Positions 1-5,246 of a stretch of DNA of 6,842 nucleotides are shown here, in pieces. Source of the DNA: Anaerolineae bacterium (GTDB lineage Bacteria; Chloroflexota; Anaerolineae; Anaerolineales; Villigracilaceae); assembly GCA_003694975.1 (NCBI GenBank), contig RFJH01000006.1:1-6842 (forward strand), read 5' to 3'. The notes under the pieces are model-generated. The model saw only the letters and a list, made by a program, of their open reading frames with translations, was not told the DNA's origin and ran no database searches. Position 1 is the first letter of the stretch. Every line of letters begins with the position of its first letter. The position numbers and the translations under genes were made by a program.

Positions 1-102
1 TCCCAGAGCGGCGAGAAGGAGGCGTTTCACAGTTAGGTCTTGAGCGACGACCGGCATGGGAGGAATCTCAAACGTATGGGGCACGCCTTTGGAAACGGCC
101 AC
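1..102 (-). CDS. Unrecognised protein, N-terminal fragment running off the left edge
   Basis: An open frame starts with GTG at 102 and stays open to the window edge (34 codons). Its start reads MAVSKGVPHTFEIPP and it continues into a leucine/alanine-rich stretch. A Shine-Dalgarno-like AGGTGG lies about 10 nt upstream, inside the end of the preceding short frame, whose TAG stop (106-108) sits 3 nt before this GTG. That spacing suggests translational coupling. The composition looks protein-like rather than like an antisense shadow. I do not recognise a family. The frame is the same as that of the upstream short ORF, so the two could also be one gene interrupted by an amber codon. Confidence 0.35.
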   Translation of the reverse strand, partial: MAVSKGVPHTFEIPPMPVVAQDLTVKRLLLAALG

Positions 103-105
103 GCC

Positions 106-264
106 CTATTTCCCACCTTTCATGCGAAAGGTGCTTTCGGCGTAAGGGGTTTTGTTCTTCTCGGTGCGGTTAAGGACTGGCCGTTTGAACTCTTGCACGA
201 TTTGCAGACCGGCCTTTTCGGCAATGGTCGGATATGGAATAAGTTTATCATTAATGCTCCTCAC
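106..264 (-). CDS. Unrecognised short ORF after valS, probably with start disturbed by a frame problem
   Basis: From GTG at 264 this frame encodes 52 residues with normal composition (it includes KLIPYPTIAEKAGLQIVQEF) and ends at TAG 106-108. The GTG has no ribosome-binding site because the valS terminator T-run lies just upstream. A textbook start is present nearby, GAGGAG at 257-262 with 5 nt spacing to ATG at 251, but that ATG is in a different frame and gives a 43-residue, poorly protein-like peptide. One extra A in the AAA run at 244-246 would join the good ATG to the good frame (MIKLIPYPT...). The gene may therefore carry a real or sequencing frameshift. No family is recognised. No promoter is visible between the valS terminator and this ORF. 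Confidence 0.4.
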   Translation of the reverse strand: MRSINDKLIPYPTIAEKAGLQIVQEFKRPVLNRTEKNKTPYAESTFRMKGGK

Positions 265-268
265 GACG

Positions 269-302
269 AAAAAGGGCGGTCACCTGCTCGCTGTGACCGC
301 CC
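269..302 (-). terminator. Intrinsic terminator of the hydrolase-valS operon
   Basis: A perfect 10-bp stem pairs GGGCGGTCAC (274-283) with GTGACCGCCC (293-302) around a 9-nt loop. On the minus strand it is followed by five T (273 to 269). It begins 7 nt past the valS TGA stop (310-312). This is the classic layout of a Rho-independent terminator. Confidence 0.9.
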
Positions 303-309
303 CGGTCGT

Positions 310-3030
310 TCAGGAGAGTTCCGCCAATTGAGAGCGGATTTTCCCCGCTTTCTCTTTGAAGGCCGCCAGTTTCTCGCGCTCCTTCTGCACCACAGGCGGA
401 GGCGCTTTCTCCGCGAAGGGGCCCGCCAGCAACTTCTCCAGACGGGCGATTTGCGCCTCGGCTTCGGAGAGTTCCTTCTCCAGGCGGGCGCGCTCCTCAT
501 CTATATCAATCAAGTCGGCCAGGGGGAGGTAGATGGCCACCGGGCCGGCCACCAGGGCGATGTGACCCTCCGGCCTCGCCTCCACGCCTTCCACAATACG
601 CAGGCCATCCCGATCCAGACCGGCCAGATGGGCGATGGTCGCTGCCTGCTGCCGCAACAGGTCGCTTCGGCTTTCGGAGACCAGGGTGGCGGCCAGCCTC
701 TGAGAGGGCTTGATTTTCTTTTCGGCGCGCAGGTTTCGGATGGTGCGCACAATCTCTTGCAACAGGGCAAAATCGGCCATCTTCTGCTCTTCCCAGCCTT
801 CCGCTTCGCGCACCTCGGGCCAGGGGGCGATGATGAGCGCCTCCGGCCAATCGGCGGCCAGACCCTTAAGTGGCGAGGCGAGCAGGGCTTTGCGCAGATG
901 GCCCCATAGTTCCTCGGTCACGTAGGGGGTAAAGGGGTGGAGGAGGCGCAGAGAGATATCGAGCACGCGCGCCAGGGTCTCGGCGGTGCGGTAGGCGCGC
1001 GCTCCGCCTTCGCGCAGTTGCAATTTGGCAATCTCAATGTACCAGTCGGCGAAATCGCCCCAGAAGAACTCATAAATCTGCCGCCCGGCCTCGCCGTACT
1101 GGAAGTTCCCGAAAAGGCGCTCCACGTTGCGGATGAGTTCTTGCAGGCGTGCCCAGATCCAGGAATCGGCCAGAGACCAGTTGTCAGTTTTCAGTGATCG
1201 GTTATCTGTACCCGACATCTGAGACGTGACATCTGACACGGCGTTAATCACAAACCGCCCCGCGTTCCAGACTTTGTTGGCGAAGTTGCGGTTGCCCTCC
1301 ACCTTGCTCAGGCTGAGGTTCATGTCGTTGCCTGGGGTCGAACCGACCAGGAGCGTGAAACGCAGCGCGTCCGTGCCCAGTTCGTCCATCACATCCAGCG
1401 GATCAATCACGTTCCCCAGAGTCTTCGACATCTTGCGGCCATATTCGTCTCGGATCAGGCCGTGCAGATAGACAGTATGGAAGGGCACCTTCCCCGTGAA
1501 CTCCAGCCCCATCATAATCATACGCGCCACCCAGAAGAACAGGATATCGTAGCCGGTCTCCATGATGGAGGTGGGATAGAAGTACCGGTAATCCGGCGTC
1601 TCTTCCGGCCAGCCGAGGGTGGAGAAAGGCCACAGGCCGGAGGAGAACCAGGTATCCAGCACGTCGGGGTCTTGTTCGATGTTGGGGGAGCCGCAGTGGG
1701 CGCACTCGGTTGGGTCCTCGCGGGCGACGGTCATCTCTCCGCAGTCCGCACAGTACCAGACCGGGATGCGATGCCCCCACCACAGTTGACGACTGATGCA
1801 CCAGTCCTGGATATTCTCCAGCCAGTTGTAATAGATTTTGGTGAAGCGCTCCGGCACGATGCGAATGCGCCCCTCGCGCACGGCCTCCAACCCGGCCTGG
1901 GCGAGGGTCTCCATCTTCACGAACCACTGCGTGGAGATCATCGGCTCGATGACCTCGCCGCCGCGCTGCGAACGCGGGATTTGGGTCACGTAAGGTTCGG
2001 TCTTGATCGTCAGGCCGGCGCGCTCCATATCCGCCCACAGTTTCTCGCGGCACTCGTAGCGGTCCAGCCCCTCGTAGGGGCCGCCGTTCTCGTTGATGCG
2101 GGCGGCTTCGTCCAGGATGGAGATGACGGGCAGGTCGTGTCGTTTGGCGATCTCGTAATCGTGAGGGTCGTGCCCCGGCGTGACCTTGAGAGCGCCCGTG
2201 CCGAACTCGCGCGAGACGTATTCATCCGCGATGACCGGGATCTCCCGCCCCAGGATGGGCACGATGACCGTCGCGCCGATGTACTTCTGATAGCGCTCGT
2301 CTTCGGGGTGCACGGCCACGGCAGTATCACCCAGGATGGTCTCCGGGCGGATGGTGGCGACGGGGATATATTCATCCGAACCTTTGAGCATATATTTGAA
2401 GTAATAAAGCGTCGCCTCTTCCTCGCTGTACTCCACTTCCAGATCGGAGACCGCCGTCCGCAGCCCCGGCGACCAGTTGATCAGGCGCGGCCCGCGATAG
2501 ATCAGTCCTTTCTCCCACAGGCGCACGAACGCCTCGCGCACGGCGCGACTCAACCCCTCGTCCAACGTGAAGCGCTCGCGCGTCCAATCGCAGGAAGCGC
2601 CCATGCGGCGGATCTGGCTGACGATCCGTCCGTGGTATTTCTCTTTCCAGGCCCAGGCGCGGCGCAGAAACTCCTCGCGCCCGACCTGCTCGCGGGTCAA
2701 CCCCTCGTTAGCCAGCGCCTTCTCCACCTGCAACTGGGTGGCGATGCCGGCGTGGTCGGTGCCGGGCACCCAGAGCGTGGGGTAGCCCTTCATGCGATGA
2801 TAGCGTATCATCAGGTCTTCCATGCTGACGAACATGGCGTGGCCGAGGTGCAGTTCGCCGGTCACGTTCGGCGGGGGGATGGAGATGACGAAGGGCTTCT
2901 TCGTGGGGTCGAAATCCGGCTTACGCGGGTCGTTCGAGGGCTGGAAATAGCCGCCCTTCTCCCACATCTCATAAATGCGCTTCTCCACGGACTTGAAATC
3001 GTATCGCTTTGGAAGGGTGTAGCGTGCCAT
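310..3030 (-). CDS. valS: Valyl-tRNA synthetase
   Basis: This class I aminoacyl-tRNA synthetase charges tRNA-Val with valine in the cytoplasm. It is 906 residues, normal for bacterial ValRS. The nucleotide-binding signature is PPPNVTGELHLGH, with the HIGH motif at residues 61-64. The KMSKS motif appears as KMSKT at 533-537. A zinc knuckle has Cys pairs at 427/430 and 443/446. The editing (CP1) domain lies roughly between residues 180 and 350. A charged C-terminal coiled coil (about 840-906) matches the ValRS tRNA-binding arm. The ATG at 3030 is preceded by AAGGAGG with 4 nt spacing, and this site overlaps the TAA of the upstream hydrolase gene, so the two are surely co-transcribed. The upstream Val T-box explains the regulation. 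Residues 601-619 are an odd insert derived from a 7-bp repeat. It lies where the catalytic core meets the anticodon-binding domain, a naturally variable linker. Confidence 0.98.
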   Translation of the reverse strand: MARYTLPKRYDFKSVEKRIYEMWEKGGYFQPSNDPRKPDFDPTKKPFVISIPPPNVTGELHLGHAMFVSMEDLMIRYHRMKGYPTLWVPGTDHAGIATQLQVEKALANEGLTREQVGREEFLRRAWAWKEKYHGRIVSQIRRMGASCDWTRERFTLDEGLSRAVREAFVRLWEKGLIYRGPRLINWSPGLRTAVSDLEVEYSEEEATLYYFKYMLKGSDEYIPVATIRPETILGDTAVAVHPEDERYQKYIGATVIVPILGREIPVIADEYVSREFGTGALKVTPGHDPHDYEIAKRHDLPVISILDEAARINENGGPYEGLDRYECREKLWADMERAGLTIKTEPYVTQIPRSQRGGEVIEPMISTQWFVKMETLAQAGLEAVREGRIRIVPERFTKIYYNWLENIQDWCISRQLWWGHRIPVWYCADCGEMTVAREDPTECAHCGSPNIEQDPDVLDTWFSSGLWPFSTLGWPEETPDYRYFYPTSIMETGYDILFFWVARMIMMGLEFTGKVPFHTVYLHGLIRDEYGRKMSKTLGNVIDPLDVMDELGTDALRFTLLVGSTPGNDMNLSLSKVEGNRNFANKVWNAGRFVINAVSDVTSQMSGTDNRSLKTDNWSLADSWIWARLQELIRNVERLFGNFQYGEAGRQIYEFFWGDFADWYIEIAKLQLREGGARAYRTAETLARVLDISLRLLHPFTPYVTEELWGHLRKALLASPLKGLAADWPEALIIAPWPEVREAEGWEEQKMADFALLQEIVRTIRNLRAEKKIKPSQRLAATLVSESRSDLLRQQAATIAHLAGLDRDGLRIVEGVEARPEGHIALVAGPVAIYLPLADLIDIDEERARLEKELSEAEAQIARLEKLLAGPFAEKAPPPVVQKEREKLAAFKEKAGKIRSQLAELS
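1174..1240 (-). repeat. Degenerate 7-bp tandem repeat inserted in frame in valS
   Basis: Read on plus, positions 1181-1236 fall into consecutive 7-nt units such as TTGTCAG, TTTTCAG and CATCTGA. The CATCTGA unit occurs exactly twice, at 1216 and 1230. The stretch is less GC-rich than the surrounding gene. Three 7-bp units make 21 bp, so on the coding strand it yields a heptapeptide periodicity, TDNRSLK then TDNWSLA. The insert adds about 19 residues without breaking the frame. Short heptamer repeats of this CAGTT/ATCAGT kind are known as dispersed intergenic repeats in some cyanobacteria and related genomes. That this copy belongs to such a family is inference. Confidence 0.6.
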
Positions 3031-3039
3031 CGTGCCTCC

Positions 3040-4011
3040 TTATGACGTTAAAAATTGCAATGCGTGCGCCAGCGTGCGCTCAAAGTGAGGGGGGAACTCA
3101 TGGCCGAGGTCGTCATGCACCTCGATCTCACAGGCAAGACCGTGCCGATTTAAGACATCCACCATCTGCCGCGCCCTCTCATAGAGAGGGTCCTGACGCC
3201 CAACGACCACATACCCGCGCCGACGCGCCTCGCCTCGCGCGCCGACCTGAGCCTGCTCGCCGAGACCCCGAGCCGCTTCCTCCGCCAGAGCATCCACGTC
3301 TATCGCGGCAGGCGCGACGGCCAGAAAACCACGCGCCGGCACCCGTCCTCGCAACATCAGGTGAATGGCCAGCGCTGCTCCCTGCGAAGCACCTGCCAGG
3401 ATCACCCGTTCGAGGTCGATGGCGTACTCCCTGCGCAGAGCCTCATAGTGAGCCTGAATCTCGCGCTCGGCCACTTCGCCGTCATCCCAGGCATAGGCGC
3501 CCGGCCACGCCAGTTGCGAGGATTGCGGCAGGGCGAGGAGATATCCCATCTCGCCGACCGCCTTCCAATGGGGCAGGGCGCTTTTCGCCGTGCCGCCGCG
3601 TCCATGCAGGGCGATGAGGAGTGGATAAGGCGGCGAGAATGCTTCGCTTGGGGGAAACACGCGCAGGTCGGGGGACGAAGCGGCCTGCGCCGTTCGGTGG
3701 CGCTCACGGCAAAGGGTCAGCAGGCGTTTGAACTCCGGATTGGCGCGCAGGGCGTCCAGGTCGGGGTCGCGTCGCAGTTGCTCTTCCGACCACCACAAAC
3801 CCTCATCCAGCGCCTCGGAGAACAGGTTCAACGCCTCGTCCACGCGCCCCAGGCGGCTGTTCAGGCAGATGCGCCAGTAGGCGATGTGGATGCGCTGCTC
3901 CGGGAAACGCTCTTCCAGCCGCGCGGCGGTCTCCAGCGCGGCTTTGTAATCCCCGGCGTAGTATTGCCGGAAAAGTTCTTTGGCCTCTTGAAAGAAATCC
4001 TGTTCGCTCAT
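3040..4011 (-). CDS. TPR-like N-terminus plus alpha/beta hydrolase (phospholipase/carboxylesterase type)
   Basis: This 323-residue predicted cytoplasmic serine hydrolase has no signal peptide. Residues 1-105 are helical with TPR-like spacing (AGDYKAALETAARLEERFP). Residues about 115-323 form an alpha/beta hydrolase resembling the phospholipase/carboxylesterase and dienelactone hydrolase group. Visible motifs are the oxyanion segment LHGRGG (135-140), the nucleophile elbow GASQG with Ser209, the likely acid Asp274 in VGRQDP, and the likely base His304 in DLGHEF. The substrate cannot be deduced. The ATG at 4011 is chosen because an in-frame extension to 4089 would be encoded by the T-box and terminator RNA. 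The gene sits between a Val T-box and valS and its TAA overlaps the valS ribosome-binding site, so valine charging state should control it. The only nearby Shine-Dalgarno candidate, GAAAGG (4022-4027), lies in the terminator 3' arm. Confidence 0.88.
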   Translation of the reverse strand: MSEQDFFQEAKELFRQYYAGDYKAALETAARLEERFPEQRIHIAYWRICLNSRLGRVDEALNLFSEALDEGLWWSEEQLRRDPDLDALRANPEFKRLLTLCRERHRTAQAASSPDLRVFPPSEAFSPPYPLLIALHGRGGTAKSALPHWKAVGEMGYLLALPQSSQLAWPGAYAWDDGEVAEREIQAHYEALRREYAIDLERVILAGASQGAALAIHLMLRGRVPARGFLAVAPAAIDVDALAEEAARGLGEQAQVGARGEARRRGYVVVGRQDPLYERARQMVDVLNRHGLACEIEVHDDLGHEFPPHFERTLAHALQFLTS

Positions 4012-4014
4012 AAC

Positions 4015-4046
4015 AAAAAAACCTTTCGTCCGTTGAGGACGAAAGG
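4015..4046 (-). terminator. Regulated terminator of the Val T-box
   Basis: A 10-bp stem pairs CCTTTCGTCC (4046-4037) with GGACGAAAGG (4031-4022) around a 5-nt loop, followed by seven T (4021-4015). Its 5' arm is also the 3' strand of the antiterminator, so the two structures exclude each other. The ATG of the hydrolase gene starts 3 nt after the T-run. Confidence 0.93.
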
Positions 4047-4285
4047 CCGTTGCCTTCCGCGGTACCACCTCACTTCGCCGGAACGTCACCGCTCCGACGC
4101 ACTCTGTAGCCGACCATCATCGGCCTGCGCGCTAACGGGCGCACCCGTGCCGGTCTACTCACCCGCGAGGGGCTTTCTTCGGCAGTCCATCCGGGCGACC
4201 TTCGGCGGGACCGCGCTGTGGGGGCTTTCAGCCTGTGGCCACTCCTTCTCTGGCAGCGGGTGTTCCGCCTACTCCTCCCGGAGTT
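4015..4285 (-). promoter_or_regulatory. T-box leader, valine type (specifier GTC)
   Basis: This is a tRNA-sensing leader RNA upstream of the hydrolase-valS operon. Stem I base pairs CCGGG (4281-4277) with CCCGG (4195-4191). Above it is an internal loop with AGGAGTA on one side and GAAGGTCG (4203-4196) on the other, closed by GGCGG (4269-4265) with CCGCC (4208-4204). Aligning to the usual GAA-N-codon-purine context places the specifier at GTC (4199-4197), a valine codon. An AGTAGACC segment and a short stem ACGGG/CCCGT followed by TA (4148-4133) match the conserved stem III region. The T-box sequence AGGTGGTACCGCGG (4070-4057) carries the bulge UGGU (4067-4064), which would pair with the ACCA 3' end of tRNA-Val. 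The antiterminator pairs GAGG/CCTC (4071-4068 with 4038-4035) and CGGAAGG/CCTTTCG (4059-4053 with 4046-4040). It competes with the terminator. Confidence 0.93.
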
Positions 4286-4291
4286 GCGCCG

Positions 4292-4320
4292 ATTATACCC
4301 GCCTGGAATGCGAACGTCAA
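4292..4320 (-). promoter_or_regulatory. Sigma70-type promoter of the T-box/hydrolase/valS operon
   Basis: TTGACG (4320-4315) and a perfect TATAAT (4297-4292) are separated by exactly 17 nt. Transcription should begin near 4285, a few bases before stem I of the T-box. Confidence 0.88.
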
Positions 4321-4384
4321 GCACGATTTGTTTCTGAACTCTTTATTTTCTGGTAGTAGGTACTGCCTTATAAAATCCCGGCGG

Positions 4385-4398
4385 TTGACGCCTGTCAA
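4385..4398. repeat. Short inverted repeat in the divergent intergenic region
   Basis: TTGAC (4385-4389) and GTCAA (4394-4398) form a 5-bp dyad with a 4-nt spacer. It lies between the valS-operon promoter and the tRNA-Glu promoter but overlaps neither, so an operator role is only a possibility. The rest of 4321-4458 holds nothing else I can recognise. Confidence 0.2.
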
Positions 4399-4458
4399 AA
4401 TGTCGGGCCATGCCCGCAGCGGGGGGTGGGAGGAACCCTGGAGCAGTTTTTGTGTTGC

Positions 4459-4487
4459 TTGACCGTTATCGATGGGGATGATAGAAT
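4459..4487 (+). promoter_or_regulatory. Promoter of tRNA-Glu
   Basis: TTGACC (4459-4464) and TAGAAT (4482-4487) are separated by 17 nt. The predicted start is near 4494, giving a 5' leader of about 4 nt before the tRNA. The same two hexamers and spacing recur in front of tRNA-Arg. Confidence 0.85.
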
Positions 4488-4497
4488 CACGTCGCTT

Positions 4498-4570
4498 GCC
4501 CCCATCGTCTAGTGGACTAGGACGCAGCCCTTTCAAGGCTAAAACCGGGGTTCGAATCCCCGTGGGGGCA
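4498..4570 (+). tRNA. tRNA-Glu (anticodon UUC)
   Basis: A 73-nt cloverleaf. The acceptor stem pairs GCCCCCA (4498-4504) with TGGGGGC (4563-4569), and the discriminator is A4570. The anticodon loop CTTTCAA places TTC at positions 34-36, reading GAA/GAG. The T arm is CGGGG-TTCGAAT-CCCCG. The D arm resembles the known bacterial tRNA-Glu GTCTAG...AGGAC pattern. CCA is not encoded, so it must be added by the CCA-adding enzyme. Confidence 0.97.
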
Positions 4571-4574
4571 CAGC

Positions 4575-4601
4575 GCCGCCGTAAGGCGGTTCCATTTTTT
4601 T
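4575..4601 (+). terminator. Terminator of tRNA-Glu
   Basis: CCGCC (4576-4580) pairs with GGCGG (4585-4589) around GTAA, followed after 5 nt by seven T (4595-4601). The hairpin starts 5 nt after the tRNA ends. Confidence 0.8.
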
Positions 4602-4634
4602 AAAGAAATCAACGGGCTGATGTGACAGCCCGCT
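4602..4634 (-). terminator. Terminator of tRNA-Lys
   Basis: A 9-bp stem (with one G-U pair) is formed by 4611-4619 and 4626-4634 around a 6-nt loop. On the minus strand it is followed by a T-rich tract (complement of 4602-4608). It faces the tRNA-Glu terminator directly, so the two convergent tRNA units are insulated back to back. Confidence 0.8.
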
Positions 4635-4651
4635 GTGGTGATATAATCCAG

Positions 4652-4724
4652 TGAGCGCGGAGAGACTCGAACTCTCAGCCAACGGCTTAAAAGGCCGCTG
4701 CTCTGCCAATTGAGCTACGCGCCC
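4652..4724 (-). tRNA. tRNA-Lys (anticodon UUU)
   Basis: A 73-nt cloverleaf. The acceptor stem pairs GGGCGCG with CGCGCTC (one G-U pair), and the discriminator is A (complement of 4652). The anticodon loop CTTTTAA gives TTT at 34-36, reading AAA/AAG. The anticodon stem is GCGGC/GCCGT and the T arm GAGAG-TTCGAGT-CTCTC. CCA is not encoded. The gene is transcribed toward tRNA-Glu and has its own promoter and terminator. Confidence 0.97.
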
Positions 4725-4730
4725 AATTGC

Positions 4731-4759
4731 ATTTTATCACGCTCGCTCTTATCCGTCAA
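4731..4759 (-). promoter_or_regulatory. Promoter of tRNA-Lys, abutting the tRNA
   Basis: TTGACG (4759-4754) and TAAAAT (4736-4731) are 17 nt apart. Only 6 nt separate the -10 from the first tRNA base (4724), so transcription should start at or within a base or two of G1. Confidence 0.85.
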
Positions 4760-4840
4760 CGAAACTACAAATCAGGGCGTTTCAAGGGTTTACCAGACAG
4801 TTATCGCCCCATCAGACTCCAAACATGCGAGGAGCAATCC

Positions 4841-5164
4841 ATGTCCGATGTATTTGCCGTAACCGAGGAAACGTTTGATCAGGAGGTGTTGGCTGCCTCC
4901 CTACCTGTGCTTGTGGATTTCAGCGCCGTCTGGTGTGGTCCGTGCAAAATGCTCGATCCCATCATTCATCAACTTGCCAAAGAATGGGAAGGCAAGGTCA
5001 AGGTGGTCAAGGTGGATGCCGATCAGAACCCGGATATCGTTGCTCGCTATGGGGTGATGGGTATCCCTACCTTGCTTCTCTTTAAAGAGGGGGAGATCAA
5101 AGAGCGCCTGGTGGGGTATATGCCCCGCGATAAACTGGTAGAAAAACTTTCCCCTTATCTCTAA
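4841..5164 (+). CDS. trxA: Thioredoxin
   Basis: This small cytoplasmic dithiol-disulfide oxidoreductase reduces protein disulfides using electrons from thioredoxin reductase. It is 107 residues, the normal size for a stand-alone thioredoxin. The active site WCGPCK has Cys32 and Cys35. The buried acid is Asp26 in LVDFSAVW, and the cis-proline is Pro76 in MGIPT. All are at canonical thioredoxin positions. The ATG at 4841 is chosen because GGAG lies about 6-7 nt upstream and the family starts there; an upstream in-frame extension to 4727 would overlap the tRNA-Lys promoter. The gene is monocistronic. I see no convincing promoter hexamers in the 80 nt before it. Whether it serves as the main thioredoxin or a paralogue cannot be told from this window. 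Confidence 0.96.
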   Translation: MSDVFAVTEETFDQEVLAASLPVLVDFSAVWCGPCKMLDPIIHQLAKEWEGKVKVVKVDADQNPDIVARYGVMGIPTLLLFKEGEIKERLVGYMPRDKLVEKLSPYL

Positions 5165-5196
5165 TTTGCTTGTGCGCGGACGGGAAAAATCCCCAG

Positions 5197-5228
5197 GCGC
5201 CCGAATGAGTTCGGGCGCTTTGCTTTTC
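5197..5228 (+). terminator. Terminator of trxA, possibly bidirectional
   Basis: A perfect 9-bp stem pairs GCGCCCGAA (5197-5205) with TTCGGGCGC (5210-5218) around TGAG, followed by a T-rich tract on plus. It lies between the convergent trxA and surE genes. On minus a T5 run follows about 7 nt after the stem (complement of 5185-5189), so it may weakly terminate surE too. Confidence 0.85.
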
Positions 5229-5246
5229 TATCCGTCACTCCTGCTG

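Noticed and set aside
40..909. Plus-strand open frame of 289 codons
   Set aside because: It runs antisense through the valS terminator and the valS 3' end, with no ribosome-binding site or recognisable domain.
1181..1243. Possible CRISPR-like or minisatellite array in valS
   Set aside because: Units are 7 nt, degenerate and without spacers, so this is not a CRISPR array. It was kept only as a simple repeat insert.
1462..3045. Long plus-strand open frame (527 codons) antisense to valS
   Set aside because: It lies wholly opposite valS, and its His/Asp/Gly/Arg-rich composition is what the complement of a GC-rich gene gives. ValRS motifs on the other strand are unmistakable.
4012..4089. N-terminal extension of the hydrolase to 4089
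   Set aside because: These codons are the T-box antiterminator and terminator sequence.
3361..4356. Plus-strand open frame of 331 codons
   Set aside because: It is antisense to the hydrolase and to the T-box RNA; its ends do not respect the promoter or terminator.
4366..4376. TATAAA as a second plus-strand promoter -10
   Set aside because: No credible -35 lies 16-18 nt upstream and no gene needs it.
4727..4755. TTGCAT-N17-TATCCG as a trxA promoter
   Set aside because: Only half of each hexamer matches consensus, and it overlaps the much better tRNA-Lys promoter on the other strand.
4727..4840. N-terminal extension of thioredoxin
   Set aside because: It would overlap the tRNA-Lys promoter, and the family length and ribosome-binding site fit the ATG at 4841.
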